From Garcia nutans (lineage: Eukaryota > Streptophyta > Magnoliopsida > Malpighiales > Euphorbiaceae), in NCBI GenBank assembly GCA_947685225.1, contig CANTUV010000003.1, positions 8,936,001-9,000,000 on the forward strand: 64,000 nt of DNA. Reading direction: 5' to 3'. Under the pieces are notes generated by a model. The model was not told the DNA's origin, made no database searches, and saw only the letters and a program-made list of their open reading frames with translations. The translations under genes were made by a program, and so were the position numbers. Positions 47,923 to 60,500 of the stretch are shown piece by piece. The number at the start of each line of letters is the position of its first letter. Position 1 is the stretch's first letter.

Positions 47923-50900
47923 ATGCTATGAATGTTATGTTTTGGAATATGAGAGGAATAAAGTCATCGCTTAACCGTTTGAATAACTTATGTCGTAAGT
48001 ATCATCTTGGATTATTGGTTTGTATCGAGCCATTGGTTGATGGTTCAAAGAAACAGTTTATTGCTCACAAGCTTGATTTTAGTGACATTGTTTCTTCTTG
48101 TAATAATAAAATCTGGGTAATGTGGCAATCGCACCAATATACTCTTCATAGTTGCAGTGATTTTCCACAAGCTCTTACTGGTCATTTTACTCATGTTGCT
48201 TCAGGTTTCACTTTTGATATGTCAGCAATATATGGGTTTCATTCTAGGGCCCATAGACAGTTTTAGACAGTTTTTGTGGGATCATTTGATTGGAATTGCT
48301 CAGAATATTCGTGGTCCATGGGTCATAGGGGGGGATTTTAATGTGATGCTTTCCCTTTCTGATTATAAAGGCAATGGTGATCCAGACTTATTGGCTATGC
48401 AGGATTTCAATAATTGTGTTGTGGATTGCTCCTTGGCAGAGATTCCTAGTTCTGGTTTGCAATATTCATGGTCTGGAAATCGTCCTAATGGCAAAGTTTG
48501 GGAGCGTATTGACAGGATTTTTGCCAATGTTGCTTTCTTTGATGGTTTCGATTCTGTTTCGGTTAGATACCTGAATAGTTCTACTTCTGATCATACGCCA
48601 CTTGTTCTTTCTTGTGCATCAAATAGTGAATCAATTCCAAAACAATTTAAGTTTCAGCATATTTGGCTTCATCATGATGGATTCCAATCTGTGGTCAGGG
48701 ATAGTTGGTCTAAAACTTTCAGCTATGGAGGAATGAAGGGTTTATTTGATAAACTCAAAACCTTGAAGAAAGACCTACAGGCATGGAATAAAAATATTTT
48801 TGGGAACCTCTTTAATGCTATTGCTCTTGCTGAGTCCAATGTGGAGGAGGCAGAAGCAAGATATCAAGTTGATCCAAGTGATGACAACAGGAATGACTTA
48901 GATGCTAAGAAGGTTATCATGGAGGAAAAGCTTACACTGGAGGACATTTACTGGAGACAGAAGGCTCATATTCAGTGGTTCTCTGATGGTGATAGAAATA
49001 CAAAATTTTTTCATACATATGTGAAGATGAGGCGAAAGTTGCACAGGATAAACAACATTGTTGATCAGAGTGGCATCTGTCGCACTGAACAGAATGCAAT
49101 GGGTGAGGCTGCTGTTGAATTTTTTCAAGGTATGTTTTGTGAAGACCCAAACGCTAGTTCGGATTTTCAATGTCCATTGCTGCAACATATTCCTAGTCTG
49201 GTTACTTGTGAGGAAAATGCAATGATAAGTGCTGTCCCTGATTTTTCTGAGATTAAAGAGGCGGTATGGCAATTGGAACCTTCCAGTGCACCAGGGCCAG
49301 ACGGTTTTGATGGAATGTTTTTCAGAAGTTGTTGGGAGTTTATTTGCAATGATGTGGTCAGTACAGTCCAAGAATTCTTTCTTTGTCTTCCTTTGCCAAG
49401 CGGGTTCGGAAGTGCTCAAATTATTTTGCTACCAAAGAAGGAGAGACCTGAAAATTTTTCACATTACAGGCCAATCTGTTTGGCTTCTTTCATCAGTAAA
49501 ACTTGCACCAGAATCCTGGCTAATAGGTTTGCTAACATTTTAGACAAAGTTATATCGGTGGAACAAGCCGGCTTTATGAAGGGGAGGTCTATTCATTCTC
49601 ATGCATTATTAGCAAACGAAATGATTCATGAACTGGATAAATCTTCTATTGGGTATAACGTGGCAATAAAATTAGACATGGCTAAAGCTTTTGATCGTGT
49701 TTCTTGGGGCTTCCTTCAATACATAATGTTCAAGTTTGGTTTTTGACCACAGGTGGTCCGGTTAATTATGCACCATCTTAATGCTACCAGATTATCTATT
49801 CTTGTGAATGGCCGTAGCTACGGTTACTTTAAGCCTTCCAGAGGGGTCAAGCAGGGTGACCCACTGTCACCTCTGCTATTTATTATTGCATCGGAGGCCT
49901 TTACTCGAGGGTTTAATGCCCAGATTGCTTCAGCTAAAATTATGTCATATAAAATCAATAGAAGATGCCCCAGTGTTTCTCATCTAGCATTTGCGGATGA
50001 TCTTCTTATATTCCTCCATGGTGACACATCTTCTCTTGCCAATTTCAGGAGCTTTTTAAATGAGTATCAACACTTTTCTGGTCAGTTCACTAATCTGGAA
50101 AAGAGTTCATTTTTCTGTTCTAAAAAAGCCGATCTTGCGGTGGTGGCTGAAATGGAAAGGCTACTGTCTATGAAAAAAGAGGAGATTCCCTTTACCTATT
50201 TGGGTGCGCCAATACATCAGGGAATGACGAAAGCAATTCACTGCACTGATTTATTAAACAAGGTTGATTCGAAGCTTTCAGGATGGATTAAGAATTTGCT
50301 TTCTCCTGGGGGTCGCCTAATACTAATAAAGCATGTTCTTCACTCAGTTCCTTTGCATCTAATGAATGTGGTTGTTCTCCCCTCACCAGTAATAGGTCTC
50401 ATTGAGAAGAAAATATCTTCTTTTTTCTGGGGTTTTGATAATGGGAAAAAGAAGCATCATTGGATTGCCTACAAAAAATTTTTATTCCCCATTGAAGAAG
50501 GAGGTTTGGGTTTGCGGTCTCTGCACACTGTGCAGGAAGCTTGTTCTATAAAAATTTTGCGCAAATTTGAGACCGAAACATCTCTGTGGCAAGGTTATAT
50601 GCAAGGCAAATATGGCAATAGACAATATACGTTCCTTCCTACGGATTCTCCAGGATGGAAACGTATTGCTCGTATTCATAGCACATATGATTTTGTTGTT
50701 TCTGCCGTTCTCTGCAGGTCTGATGTGTCAAAGTTTTCTGCAATTTATGATCTCATTCGACGCAAACAGCAGCCTTCGTTACAATTCGAGGCTATATGGG
50801 ACACTTCCATTCCTGTCAAATTGTCTATCTTTGCATGGAGGATGCTCCACAGATCTCTCCCTTTACCACAAAATTTACAAAGAATTGGTATTACTATGGC

Positions 50901-51792
50901 TTCAGCATGCCCCTTTTGTATGGCAGGCAGTGCAGACGAAAAACATGTTTTCTTTCAGTGTTGCAAAGTGGTTGACATTTGGGCATATTATCGTAGCAGA
51001 ATCTTGCCTTCCTCCCGCACCAAATCCCACTCTTTACATCAAGAGCTTATGATCTGGTGGCTGCACACAAAGGGAAACTCTCTTACAAGCAAATTGGCTA
51101 AAGTTATTCCAATTATCATACTGTATAACATCTGGCTGGTTTATTGCTCTATTACTTGGGACTGTGGCAAGTTTTATCAAAATATAGTGTACCAGAAAAT
51201 TGATAAGGAGATCAAAGCTTGGGGTGTTTCGGTCTCTGCAAGAAAATTCGCTAAGCCAGCAGCCATGTATGCCGACTTGCTCCCTGCTAGTTTCGGCAAG
51301 CGTATCTGCAAGCCACTGCTGGTTTACTGGCGCCCTCCTCCATCTGGGTATGTCAAAGTGAATGTCGATGCTACTTATACAACCGATTTTGCAGGTTATG
51401 GCGCTGTAATCCGGGATTCCAATGGAGAGTTTATTGCCGGTATATGCAATAAACTAACTGCCACGAACGCTGAAACTGCAGAAATTCAAGCTTTACTTGG
51501 AGGGCTGCAATGGGCGAGCATGTATGGTTTTGATAGAATGATTATTGAGTCTGATTCTTCTGAGGCTGTTGCTCGTTACTCCCAAAGGAGACATCCCTTT
51601 CAACAACTTCAAATCCCTCCCACCATTACAGCTTGTGCCATTTTTCGAGAAACGAACTCTGTTGCACACTGCCTGGCACAATATTGTCGTATTAATGCTG
51701 TTGATTGTATATTCACATCCTTTAGCTCTTTGCCTCAACTGATTAAGGGTCTTGTCAAGACTGACCTTGTATTTCCTCATTTTCGATATTAA
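47919..51792 (+). pseudogene. LINE ORF2: endonuclease-reverse transcriptase-RNase H
   Basis: About 1290 codons. The N-terminus is an APE-like endonuclease (MNVMFWNMRGIKSS, IGGDFNVML, ending SDHTPLVL near 48586). Then come a linker, the reverse transcriptase (SSAPGPDGF, FSHYRPICLASFISK, KLDMAKAFDRVSW, VKQGDPLSPLLF, active site FADD at 49990-50001), a zinc-binding zf-RVT-like segment (ACPFC...KHVFFQC near 50905-50960), and a C-terminal RNase H (VNVDATY, AETAEIQALLGGL, IIESDSSEAV, RETNSVAHCLA). Two lesions: a 10-bp direct duplication at 48255-48274 that shifts frame, and TGA at 49744-49746 inside the RT. The start codon overlaps the ORF1 stop as ATGA. Confidence 0.93.
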
Positions 51793-51797
51793 TTTTT

Positions 51798-51803
51798 AAT
51801 AAA
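51798..51803 (+). terminator. Polyadenylation signal of the LINE
   Basis: AATAAA six bases after the ORF2 stop and about 30 bases before the A-rich tail. Confidence 0.6.
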
Positions 51804-51810
51804 AGAGCTT

Positions 51811-51829
51811 GGTGGTGCCTTTTTCCACC
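51811..51829 (+). other. 3' stem-loop of the LINE
   Basis: GGTGG...CCACC can form a 5-bp stem with a nine-base loop just before the A-rich tail. In some plant LINEs a 3' hairpin is the recognition site for the RT; that role here is inferred. Confidence 0.5.
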
Positions 51830-51852
51830 GTTTAAAAAAAATAAAAAAAATG

Positions 51853-51918
<66 letters not shown>

Positions 51919-51998
51919 GAAGAAGAAGAAGAAGAAGAAGAAGAAGAGAAAAAGTCAAAGAAAGGAGAAATATTATTGGTGGAAATTGTTATATTATT

Positions 51999-52012
51999 AT
52001 ATATATATAAAG
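51999..52012 (+). promoter_or_regulatory. TATA box in the 5' LTR of A
   Basis: TATATATATAAAG followed about 30 bases later by a CTT-rich leader (52044-52085). The same arrangement is kept in the 3' LTR. Downstream, CAAGTAAGTA (52193-52202) looks like a 5' splice site. Confidence 0.6.
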
Positions 52013-55000
52013 GTTAAATATGAGAATTAAAGAAAGACTTATGTTTCATCTTCTTCATCTTCTTCATCTTCTTCTTTTTCTTCTTCAACGTCAACCTTGA
52101 GAGGGTGAGGAGAGTTTGAATTATTCTACATATTGAATACTACAAGGATCTAAGAGAATTTAAAGTAGTTTTGAAGGAACTATCAAAGGATTCAAGTAAG
52201 TATTTCTATCTCAAGCTTACTATCTATAGTTTTATGATTATGTATAATTGGGTTTAGTGAGAGAAAGTGTGTTAAATTGCTAAAATAAATAGAAATGATG
52301 TTAAAATGGTGAGAATATAAAGATTAATAGTTGATTAGTTTAAAGAACAAATTTGATGGAATTATGGTTTTTGGATGATTATGTGTAATTAGGACTTTAA
52401 ATATGGATGAAGATAATTATTGGAATGGATGAATTTAATGTTATTTCAATATGTATGTAATGGTTCTATGGTTAGAAATTAATTATGGTCAAGTTGGATA
52501 AAGTTGGGATTTAAGAGTTGGTTATGTAAAAATTGTGTTTCCAATATGGATGATGTTAATTCTTGTAATAAGATGGATTAGTGTTGTTTTAATGTAAATG
52601 ATATGATTTTAAGGTTGGAAATGTGATATGAATAAGTTTTGGTGAAGTTCATAGCGATGGTTGTATTATGTGAAATTTGAATTTTTGAAGGAGGTTTCTA
52701 TAATTGTGAAAGTGAATTTTTTTAGTGTTATATTAATGTATAAGTAATGTTTTTTAGATTAAATGTTGAAAATAAGATTGGTATAATGAAGTTTAAATAA
52801 AGTAGTGAATGGTGAAATTAGAGTATTAATGAGGTTTTGATGAGAATTGAATAAATAATGGTAATTTGATAATCAATGAGCGTGTAAGTGACTTTAAATG
52901 AGTAATGTTGCTTATTAAATTATGTATGTGTAGGATAAAGTAGTAAAAGAGGAGAAGTTTAAGGTGTAGCTTAGAAAAGAAATAAGGTTAGTACATATTA
53001 CCAAATATTGTATTTTTATTAAATGTAAGTGAGCATTGTGAATGTATAATATTATTGCAAACTATGATTTTGCACATAATCTAAGCCTTGTGGCATAGCT
53101 ATGTGTTGGGTGTCACATTAGCAAGAATCCAATATGGATATAGCATTGTCCAATGTGGACACACTTATAATTTATGAGCAAACGTGGAAAATGAGTCACA
53201 TTGTGAATGTGACTCGTGGATATGAAATTTTATGAACATAAAATATGGAAAAGGTTAAAATATGGAATGTGGAAAATAAATATAAAAATGTGAAAAAATA
53301 GTTAAAATATGAAAATTAAGGAAAAAATAGAAAAATAAATAATTGTGATAAAATTAATAAATGTAATCTAAAAGTGAAAATTAATTGTGTAATAATGAGA
53401 AATTGACAAATTAAATGAAAAATATAAAAATGCAATAAGAAAGTGGTCATAACATATGATGATCACTTGATAAATATGGGAAAGGAATGATAAATGGATG
53501 ATATATGAACATGGGGAGATGATATGAGAAATATTAAAATAGAAATGGTAAATGAATAGGTAATGTGATATATTATAGGTATATGCTTGTGAAAGGTATT
53601 AAAATGTGGAAAAGAGTCAATTTACAATGTGACTCAAGGTTATATAATGAAATGAAGCATGAAAGTGATCATGAGTAAGTTGATAACTTGTAGTATTGCG
53701 TTATAAAAGTATGATTGAATATGTTGAAATAAGATAATATGACAAAATGAAAATCATAAATGATAGAAATGGTTATGTAAAATGAGAATGTAATGAAATG
53801 TGTGGTTACCTTATATAGTATCTTGATCCAGAGAATTATTTTTGGTGCTATTGATATGATTTGCCTTCAGGGTAGACTCTAGCTATTTCTATTATTTGCC
53901 TTCAGGTTAAATGTTGGGCATCACTATTATTTGTTTTCGGGCTAAACACTAGGTGTCATTGTTATTTACCTTCGGGGCTAAACACAGATGTGTTAACAGG
54001 GGACGGATGCGACACTTAGATTTTCAGTATCGCGATAGATCATAATAATATCTCTAGAACCAAAATACTGTACAAGGTTGTTTGGATCTAATGTGTGTGT
54101 TTGTGTATATATATATATGTGTTATGCTGTGAATAATGGTATATGATGATTTGATTGTAATAAGATAAAGTATGTAAGATAAATTCATGAATAATGTATG
54201 GTAATATATTGTGATTAAGTTATGAGAATAATAATACACTAGCTGATAGGCCTGAGCAGAACTAGGTTTAAAAACTAAGATGACATGAGCAGAATTGAGA
54301 CATAAAATTGATAATATGTGCACTAGACTTGGTGATTGAATAGAAAAAATAAGCCAATGAGTATGTAAAAATGAGTATGTAAAAGTGTTGTATTTGAGAA
54401 ATTGATGATATAATTTATATATTAGATATGGAATAAAAGTTAATAAAAGTTTTGTAAAAATATCATAAAGCTGTAATTTGAGAAAAAGAATAATAAATGT
54501 GGGTATAATTTGTATTGTTATTTTATAAAAATATATATATACTACTGAGCTTTCTAGTTTAGCGCAGTAGTATGTATCGTACAAGTATTAGATGTGCAGA
54601 CCAGGGTGAGCAGTCAAGTAATTAAGACTTGAAGATGTGGGTGCCATGAGACCAACATTAATAATGTTGCATTCGTGTATTTATCTGTTAACTGTAGAGT
54701 TTGGATTTTATATAAAAATCATGTTTGAAAATTATTTTATATATGCAAATATAGATTATAAGATGTTATATGTATATTTTGTAACTACATTTTTATAAAA
54801 GTATTGTATAAATATTTAAAGTATGTTGTATATATGCTTGTGAAATTTCTTGATGTTATTGGTTGGAAGAATGAAAATGGATGAATAATAATTTTGGGAG
54901 TGTTTTTCAAACCGCATGTTGAGTATTTGATATTTGAGAAATACTAAAATTAAAGACAAAACTCCAGCAAATATGTTTTTAGAGATTTTTATTAATAACT

Positions 55001-55203
55001 ATTATTTTAAATATTTAATTATTAATGTGTACATTGGTTTACTTAGTAAAATTATGATTTAAGAAATAAATTATTTTTCTGGTAATTTTGATAAAATTTT
55101 TAATGACTATATTTCTGACATTCATGTACTCTATATATATATTTTACATATATGGAATGCATGTACTATACGTATATAGGGTATAAGGGTGTTACATTTA
55201 TTT

Positions 55204-55216
55204 TGGTATTAGAGTC
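55204..55216 (+). other. Primer-binding site of A
   Basis: TGGTATTAGAGTC, an initiator-Met-type PBS with two changes, seven bases after the LTR end, the spacing also seen in G1 and B. Confidence 0.75.
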
Positions 55217-57490
55217 TAGATTTGAGATTCTCAACCTAGGCGAGTTTCAAAAATGAGCAAGGAGAATTTTAAAATAGTGATTTGTGTTTTAATACATGCA
55301 TATGCATTGGTATCTGTGTTGGTCTCTAATATGGCAATGTTCGTTTGATGTAATGGATATAAATTGAGATGGCATCTGGGACGCGTATATTAGAGTAGTA
55401 CAGTGAAAGTATCATTCTGGAGATTATTAATTAAAAATAAATTTTAGAAATTCTATTTAAAATTAAAATTTTATGTCGATCCAATTGATGGATAAGTGGA
55501 ATTAAGAAAAATGATCTAGGATATAAAATAATAAAAAAAAAAGCATGGGAGATGAGTATTATTGTCGCTGGAAATTTTGGATATGTGCTGGGAAGTGATT
55601 TTGCCCAAATTTTTAGACTTATCTAGAGAAGTTAAATGAGCTTGAAATTTTAATGGGAAGTTTTTCTATATGTTAGAATATAATGTATAAAATTTTATAA
55701 ATTTTAAAGATGAAGTATTATTTAAGAAAAATAGAAGAACACACATTATTGGAGCAGTTTCAGCAACTCAGAATTTATAGAAGTTGAGAAACATATTTAA
55801 ATACTATAGCAAACCAATCCAGAAAAATATGAAATTTTACATAAAATATTATATGTATTCCTAGAACATATGGTTAAAAGTTTATGAATTTTTATTAATA
55901 TTTGATACCTGAAAAAGATGGATAACTAAGTGCTACCAGAGAAATTATTAAAGAGAGAGATTTTGTGGATTTAGAAGACTTAATTTTTAAATTAGTAAAT
56001 CAGCTGAGAAATATCTAAAATTTTAAAAGTAAGTCCATATATGTGTCAAGTTTATATGGTTAAATTTGTATAATCTTTAGTGAAGCTTTGGTGATGAATA
56101 AAAAGTTGAAAATTGAGATTGATATGAAAGTTAGAAAATTTTACAGATTTGTAAAATTAAGTAACAAATTAATTTTATGTGAAATTATTGAAGAAAATTA
56201 TGAAAATTTACATATGGTTTGGTAGATGTATGAAGAAGGGATGCAGAGTTTTTAATAAATTAGAACAAAGAGTTCATAATTTAAATTAAAAGGAGAACTA
56301 GTATAAGTTAGTAAATCTATTTATTATAGAAGTATATTGAAGATTTATTAGAGTGATATACAATATTGGTTTAGTCAATATTTAATATGAGTAAATAAAA
56401 ATTTAAATGTTGTTCCTTATTATGAGCAATTAAAATGTGGATTTATATAAATGTTTATCAGGCTAATGTGAGTTGAGGTTATGTATTTGATTGTGTGATT
56501 GAGATGTGCTTATTAATGTGTTATATGAAAGTGGATGTTATGAGAAAAGTAATAAATATCTTTTTAGATATTTAAGATGGATGTCAAGATTTAATAATGG
56601 ATATACAATGATATCATAATAAATGGATTTTAATTTATTTTATGAGTGGTATTTGGTTGATTAGTCAAGACATAGTCCATTTGATATAAGTGGATGAAAT
56701 TAATCAGAATTTGATGAGTAAATTTTAGGAGTATCTATAATTGATATCAAATTATCAAAGATAGCAATGAGATCAATTCATTGGATGAGTTTGAAAAGCA
56801 AGAACTATATGAGGAAAGGTTGACATATATATAGGTAATTAAAATAAGTGCATAGTTGAAGAATTAAAAAAAGATAATTGTACTTGATAAGAGGATTTTA
56901 CATTAAATTGTAAACGAGTAATACAATTTGAGAAATTACATAAATGGTATGACATATTAAAGAATCTTTGATGATTTTAGATAGTAGGAAGAGTAAGTTA
57001 AAAAAAAAAGAAGAAGAAGAAGCAAAGATGTGAATCAAAGAATTTGAAAGCTAAAGACAAAAATGAATTGAAATGCATGACATGATATTATATTGACACA
57101 ACTGAGTATTTAGATGAAATTTTGAATTGGTGTGTTCAACATAAATGTTAATTTAATGCTATTTAAATACTTGATGATAGGTAATGACTTGTAATTGATT
57201 AATAAATGGAAGTATGGATTTAGAATTTAATTATATGTTAGAGAACTAGAAACTATATGTACATTAGATATAAGTAAGCGAAGAGTTAATATTTATTATT
57301 GATCTTTACAATGGTAATTGTAAAAATGATTAAGAGTATTTTGCAAAGGGGGAGATGAAAAGATTATATGATTTGTAATGGCAATAAATGGTGACAATAA
57401 TTTGGTCATTAATTATGCAAAAAGTGAAGCTTAGTGTTTAATTATAATGGGGTTAATTACTGCAGTAAGTAATTTCGAGGAAAAAATTAT

Positions 57491-57506
57491 TTAAGAGAGA
57501 GATAAT
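57491..57506 (+). other. Polypurine tract of A
   Basis: TTAAGAGAGAGATAAT just before the 3' LTR; B has AAAGAGAGATA at the matching place. Confidence 0.6.
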
Positions 57507-60500
57507 TATAATATTCGTGATCTTGGAGAAATTAAATAAGTATTTGGAGGTATAAGAGTTGTATAACCTAATGTATGCCTATTGTATATATAGTATATAC
57601 ATATTACATATATAATGTATATTGGTTATATGTATATATATTATATTTGATATATATATAATATGTATGTGGTATGCTTGTAGTGTACACAAGGTACACA
57701 TGACATATATATATATACATGTGGGTAAATATATATATTAAATATACATTACATAAACATAATATATATACACTACATAAACATGTACATAAAAGTATAT
57801 GTAACATATATATGACATATGCATATACATAGAATGTATGTAACACATAAATGGTATATATATGTATAATTTATGATGTAAGATGATAAATAAATAAAAA
57901 AATAAAAAAGAAAAGAAAGTTAAAATAAGGAAGAAGTACTTAGTGGAGATTAAAAGTAAATTAAATAAATAATTAAATGTATAATAGATATAATATATAT
58001 ATTATATATACTTGAAATATATTCGAAATATAAATTTATAAATATATATAAAATATATAATACATATATTTGAAGTATAAATTGGTAATGGAAAAGTTGA
58101 TGATAATGATGATGATGATGTTGATGATAATAATAGAAGAAGAGAAAAAGTCAAAGAGAGGATAAATATTATTGGTGAAAATTATTATATTATTATTATT
58201 ATATATATAAAAGATAAGTATGAGAATTAAAGAAAGACTTCTTCTTCTTCTTCTTCTTCTTCAACGTGAACCTTGAGAGGGTGAGGAGAGTTTGAATTAT
58301 TCTACATATTGAATACTACAAGGATATAAGAGAATTTAAAGTGGTTTTGAAGGAATTATCAAAGGATTTAAGTAAGTACTTTTATCTCAAGCTTATTATC
58401 TATAGTTTTATGATTATGTATAATTGGGGTTAGTGAGAAAAAGTGTGTTAAATTGCTAAAATAAATAGAAATGATGTTAAAATGGTGAGAATATGATGAA
58501 TTGATAATTGATTAGTTTAAAAGAACAAAGTTGATGGAATTATGATTTTTGGATGATTATGTGTAATTAAGGTTTTCAATACGGATGAAGATAATTATTA
58601 GAATGGATGAATTTAATGTTATGTCAATATGCATGTAATGATTCTATGGTTAGAAATTAATTATGGGCAAGTTGGATAAAGTTGGGATTTAAGGTTTGGT
58701 TATCTAAAATTTGTGTTTCTAATATGGATGATGTTAATTGTTGTAATAAGATGGATTATTATTGTTTCAATGTAAATGATATGATTTTAAGATTGGACAT
58801 GTGATATGGATAAGTTTTGGTGAAGTTCATGATGATGGTTATATTATGTGAAATTTAGGTTTTTGAAGGATGTTTCTATAACTATGAAAGAGAATTGTTT
58901 TAGTGTTATATTAATGTATAAGTAATGTTTTTAAGATTAAATATTGAAAATGAGATTGGTAGAATAAATTTTAAATAAAGTAGTGAATGATGAAATTAGA
59001 GTATTAATGAGGTTTTGATAAGAATTTAATAAATGATGTTAATTTGATAATCAATGAATGTGTTAGTGACTTTAAATGAGTAATGTTGCTTATTGAGTTA
59101 TGTATGTATAGGTTAAAGTGTTAAAAGAGGAGAAGTTTAAGGTGTAGCTTGGAAAAGAAATAAGGTTAGTACATATTACTAAATATTGTATTTTCATTAA
59201 ATGTAAGTGAGCATTGTGAATGTATAATGTTATTGCAAAATATGATTTTGCACATAATCTATGTCTGCTGGCATAGCTATGTGTTGGGTGTCACATTGGC
59301 AATAATCCAATATGGATATATATACATACATATATATATATATATATATAGTGTGTTGTCCAATGTGGACACACTTATGATTTTGTGAGCAAACGTGAAA
59401 AATGAGTCACATTGTGAATGTGACTCATGGATATAAAATTTTATGAATGCAAAGATATGAAAAAGGATAAAATGTGGAATGTGGAAAATAAATATAAAAA
59501 TGTGAAAAATAGTTAAAAATATAAAAAATAAGGAAAATATGGAAAAAATAAATGATTGTGATAAAATTGATAAATGTAATCTAAAATTGAAAATTAATTG
59601 TGTAATAATGAGGAATTGACAAATTAAATGAGAAATATAAAAATTCAATAAAAAAAAAGTGATCATAACATATTATTATCACTTGATAAATATATAAAGG
59701 AAATAATAAATGAATTATATATGAACATGAGGAGATGATATGAGAAATACTAAAATAGAAATGGTAAATGAACATATAATGTGATATGTAATAAGTATAT
59801 GCTTGTGAAAGGTATTAAAATGTGAAAAATAGTCACATTGTTATATAATGAAATGAAGTATGAAAGTGATCATGAGTAAGTTGATCACTTGAGAAATGTG
59901 AAAAAAATATTAAGATTAAATGAGTATTTCAGTATGAAAGTATGATTGAATATGTTGAAAGGAGATAATATAACATAATGAAAATGAGAAATGATGGAAA
60001 TGGTTATGTAAAATGAGAATGTAATGAAATGTATGGTTACCTTATATAATATCTTATTCCAGAGAATTATTTTTGGTGCTATTGATATGATTTGCCTTCG
60101 GGCTAGACTCTAGGCATCACTGTTATTTGTCTTCGTGCTATATGTTGGGCATCATTATTATTTATCTTCGGATGTCATTGTTATTTATTTTCGGGGCTTG
60201 ACACAGATACGTCAAGTAGGAACGGATGCAACACTTAGATCCTCGGTGTCGCGATAGACCATAATAATATCTCTGGAACCGGAATACTATACAAGGTTAT
60301 TTGGGCTCAATTTATGTGTTTGTGATGTGTTTATATGTATATATATGTGTTGTGCTATGAATAATGGTATATGATCATTTGATTGTGATAAGATAAAGTA
60401 TGTGAGATAAATTCATGAATAATGAATGGTAATATATTGTGATTAAGTTATGAGAAAATAATGCACATGCTGATATCCCTGAGTAGAGCTAGGTCTAAAA

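Larger units (their letters stand above)
47409..51848 (+). mobile_element. L1-type LINE, 5'-truncated
   Basis: Inserted in the GAT/AAT microsatellite of the A 5' LTR. The flanking copies AATGATAATAATAATA (47393-47408 and 51849-51864) are identical 16-mers, as expected for target-primed reverse transcription. The 5' end falls inside ORF1, so part of the LINE is missing. The 3' end is an A-rich tail (51833-51850). Its ORF2 is much better preserved than any other coding sequence here, so it is a late insertion. Confidence 0.92.
46695..55196 (+). repeat. 5' LTR of A, split by the LINE
   Basis: LTR sequence is 46695-47408 and 51865-55196, starting TGTAATACC and ending GGGTGTTACA. Collinear with 57507-61404 throughout. 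It differs from the 3' LTR by greatly enlarged GAT/AAT and GAA microsatellites around the LINE (47312-47408 and 51849-51950) and many point changes. Contains a repeat of about 45 bp at 53870-53990 (TTATTTGCCTTCGGGCTA-like). The minus-strand ORF 54054-54584 runs across AT-rich LTR DNA and is not conserved as an ORF in the other LTR. Confidence 0.85.
55197..57506 (+). other. Internal region of A, without coding capacity
   Basis: Starts at the LTR end and holds the PBS. ATGGCATCTGGGACGCG at 55369 resembles the gag start of G1 (ATGGCATCTCAATCACG) in position and sequence, but stops follow at once. The rest matches only the internal region of B. No protease, RT, RNase H or integrase motif in any frame. 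Confidence 0.75.

Noticed and set aside
48898..49419. 173-codon ORF antisense to LINE ORF2
   Set aside because: Shadow of the ORF2 reading frame; no independent signal.
54054..54584. 176-codon minus-strand ORF in the A 5' LTR
   Set aside because: Low-complexity AT-rich translation (Y, I, L, H); broken in the matching place of the 3' LTR (60443-60661 is only part).
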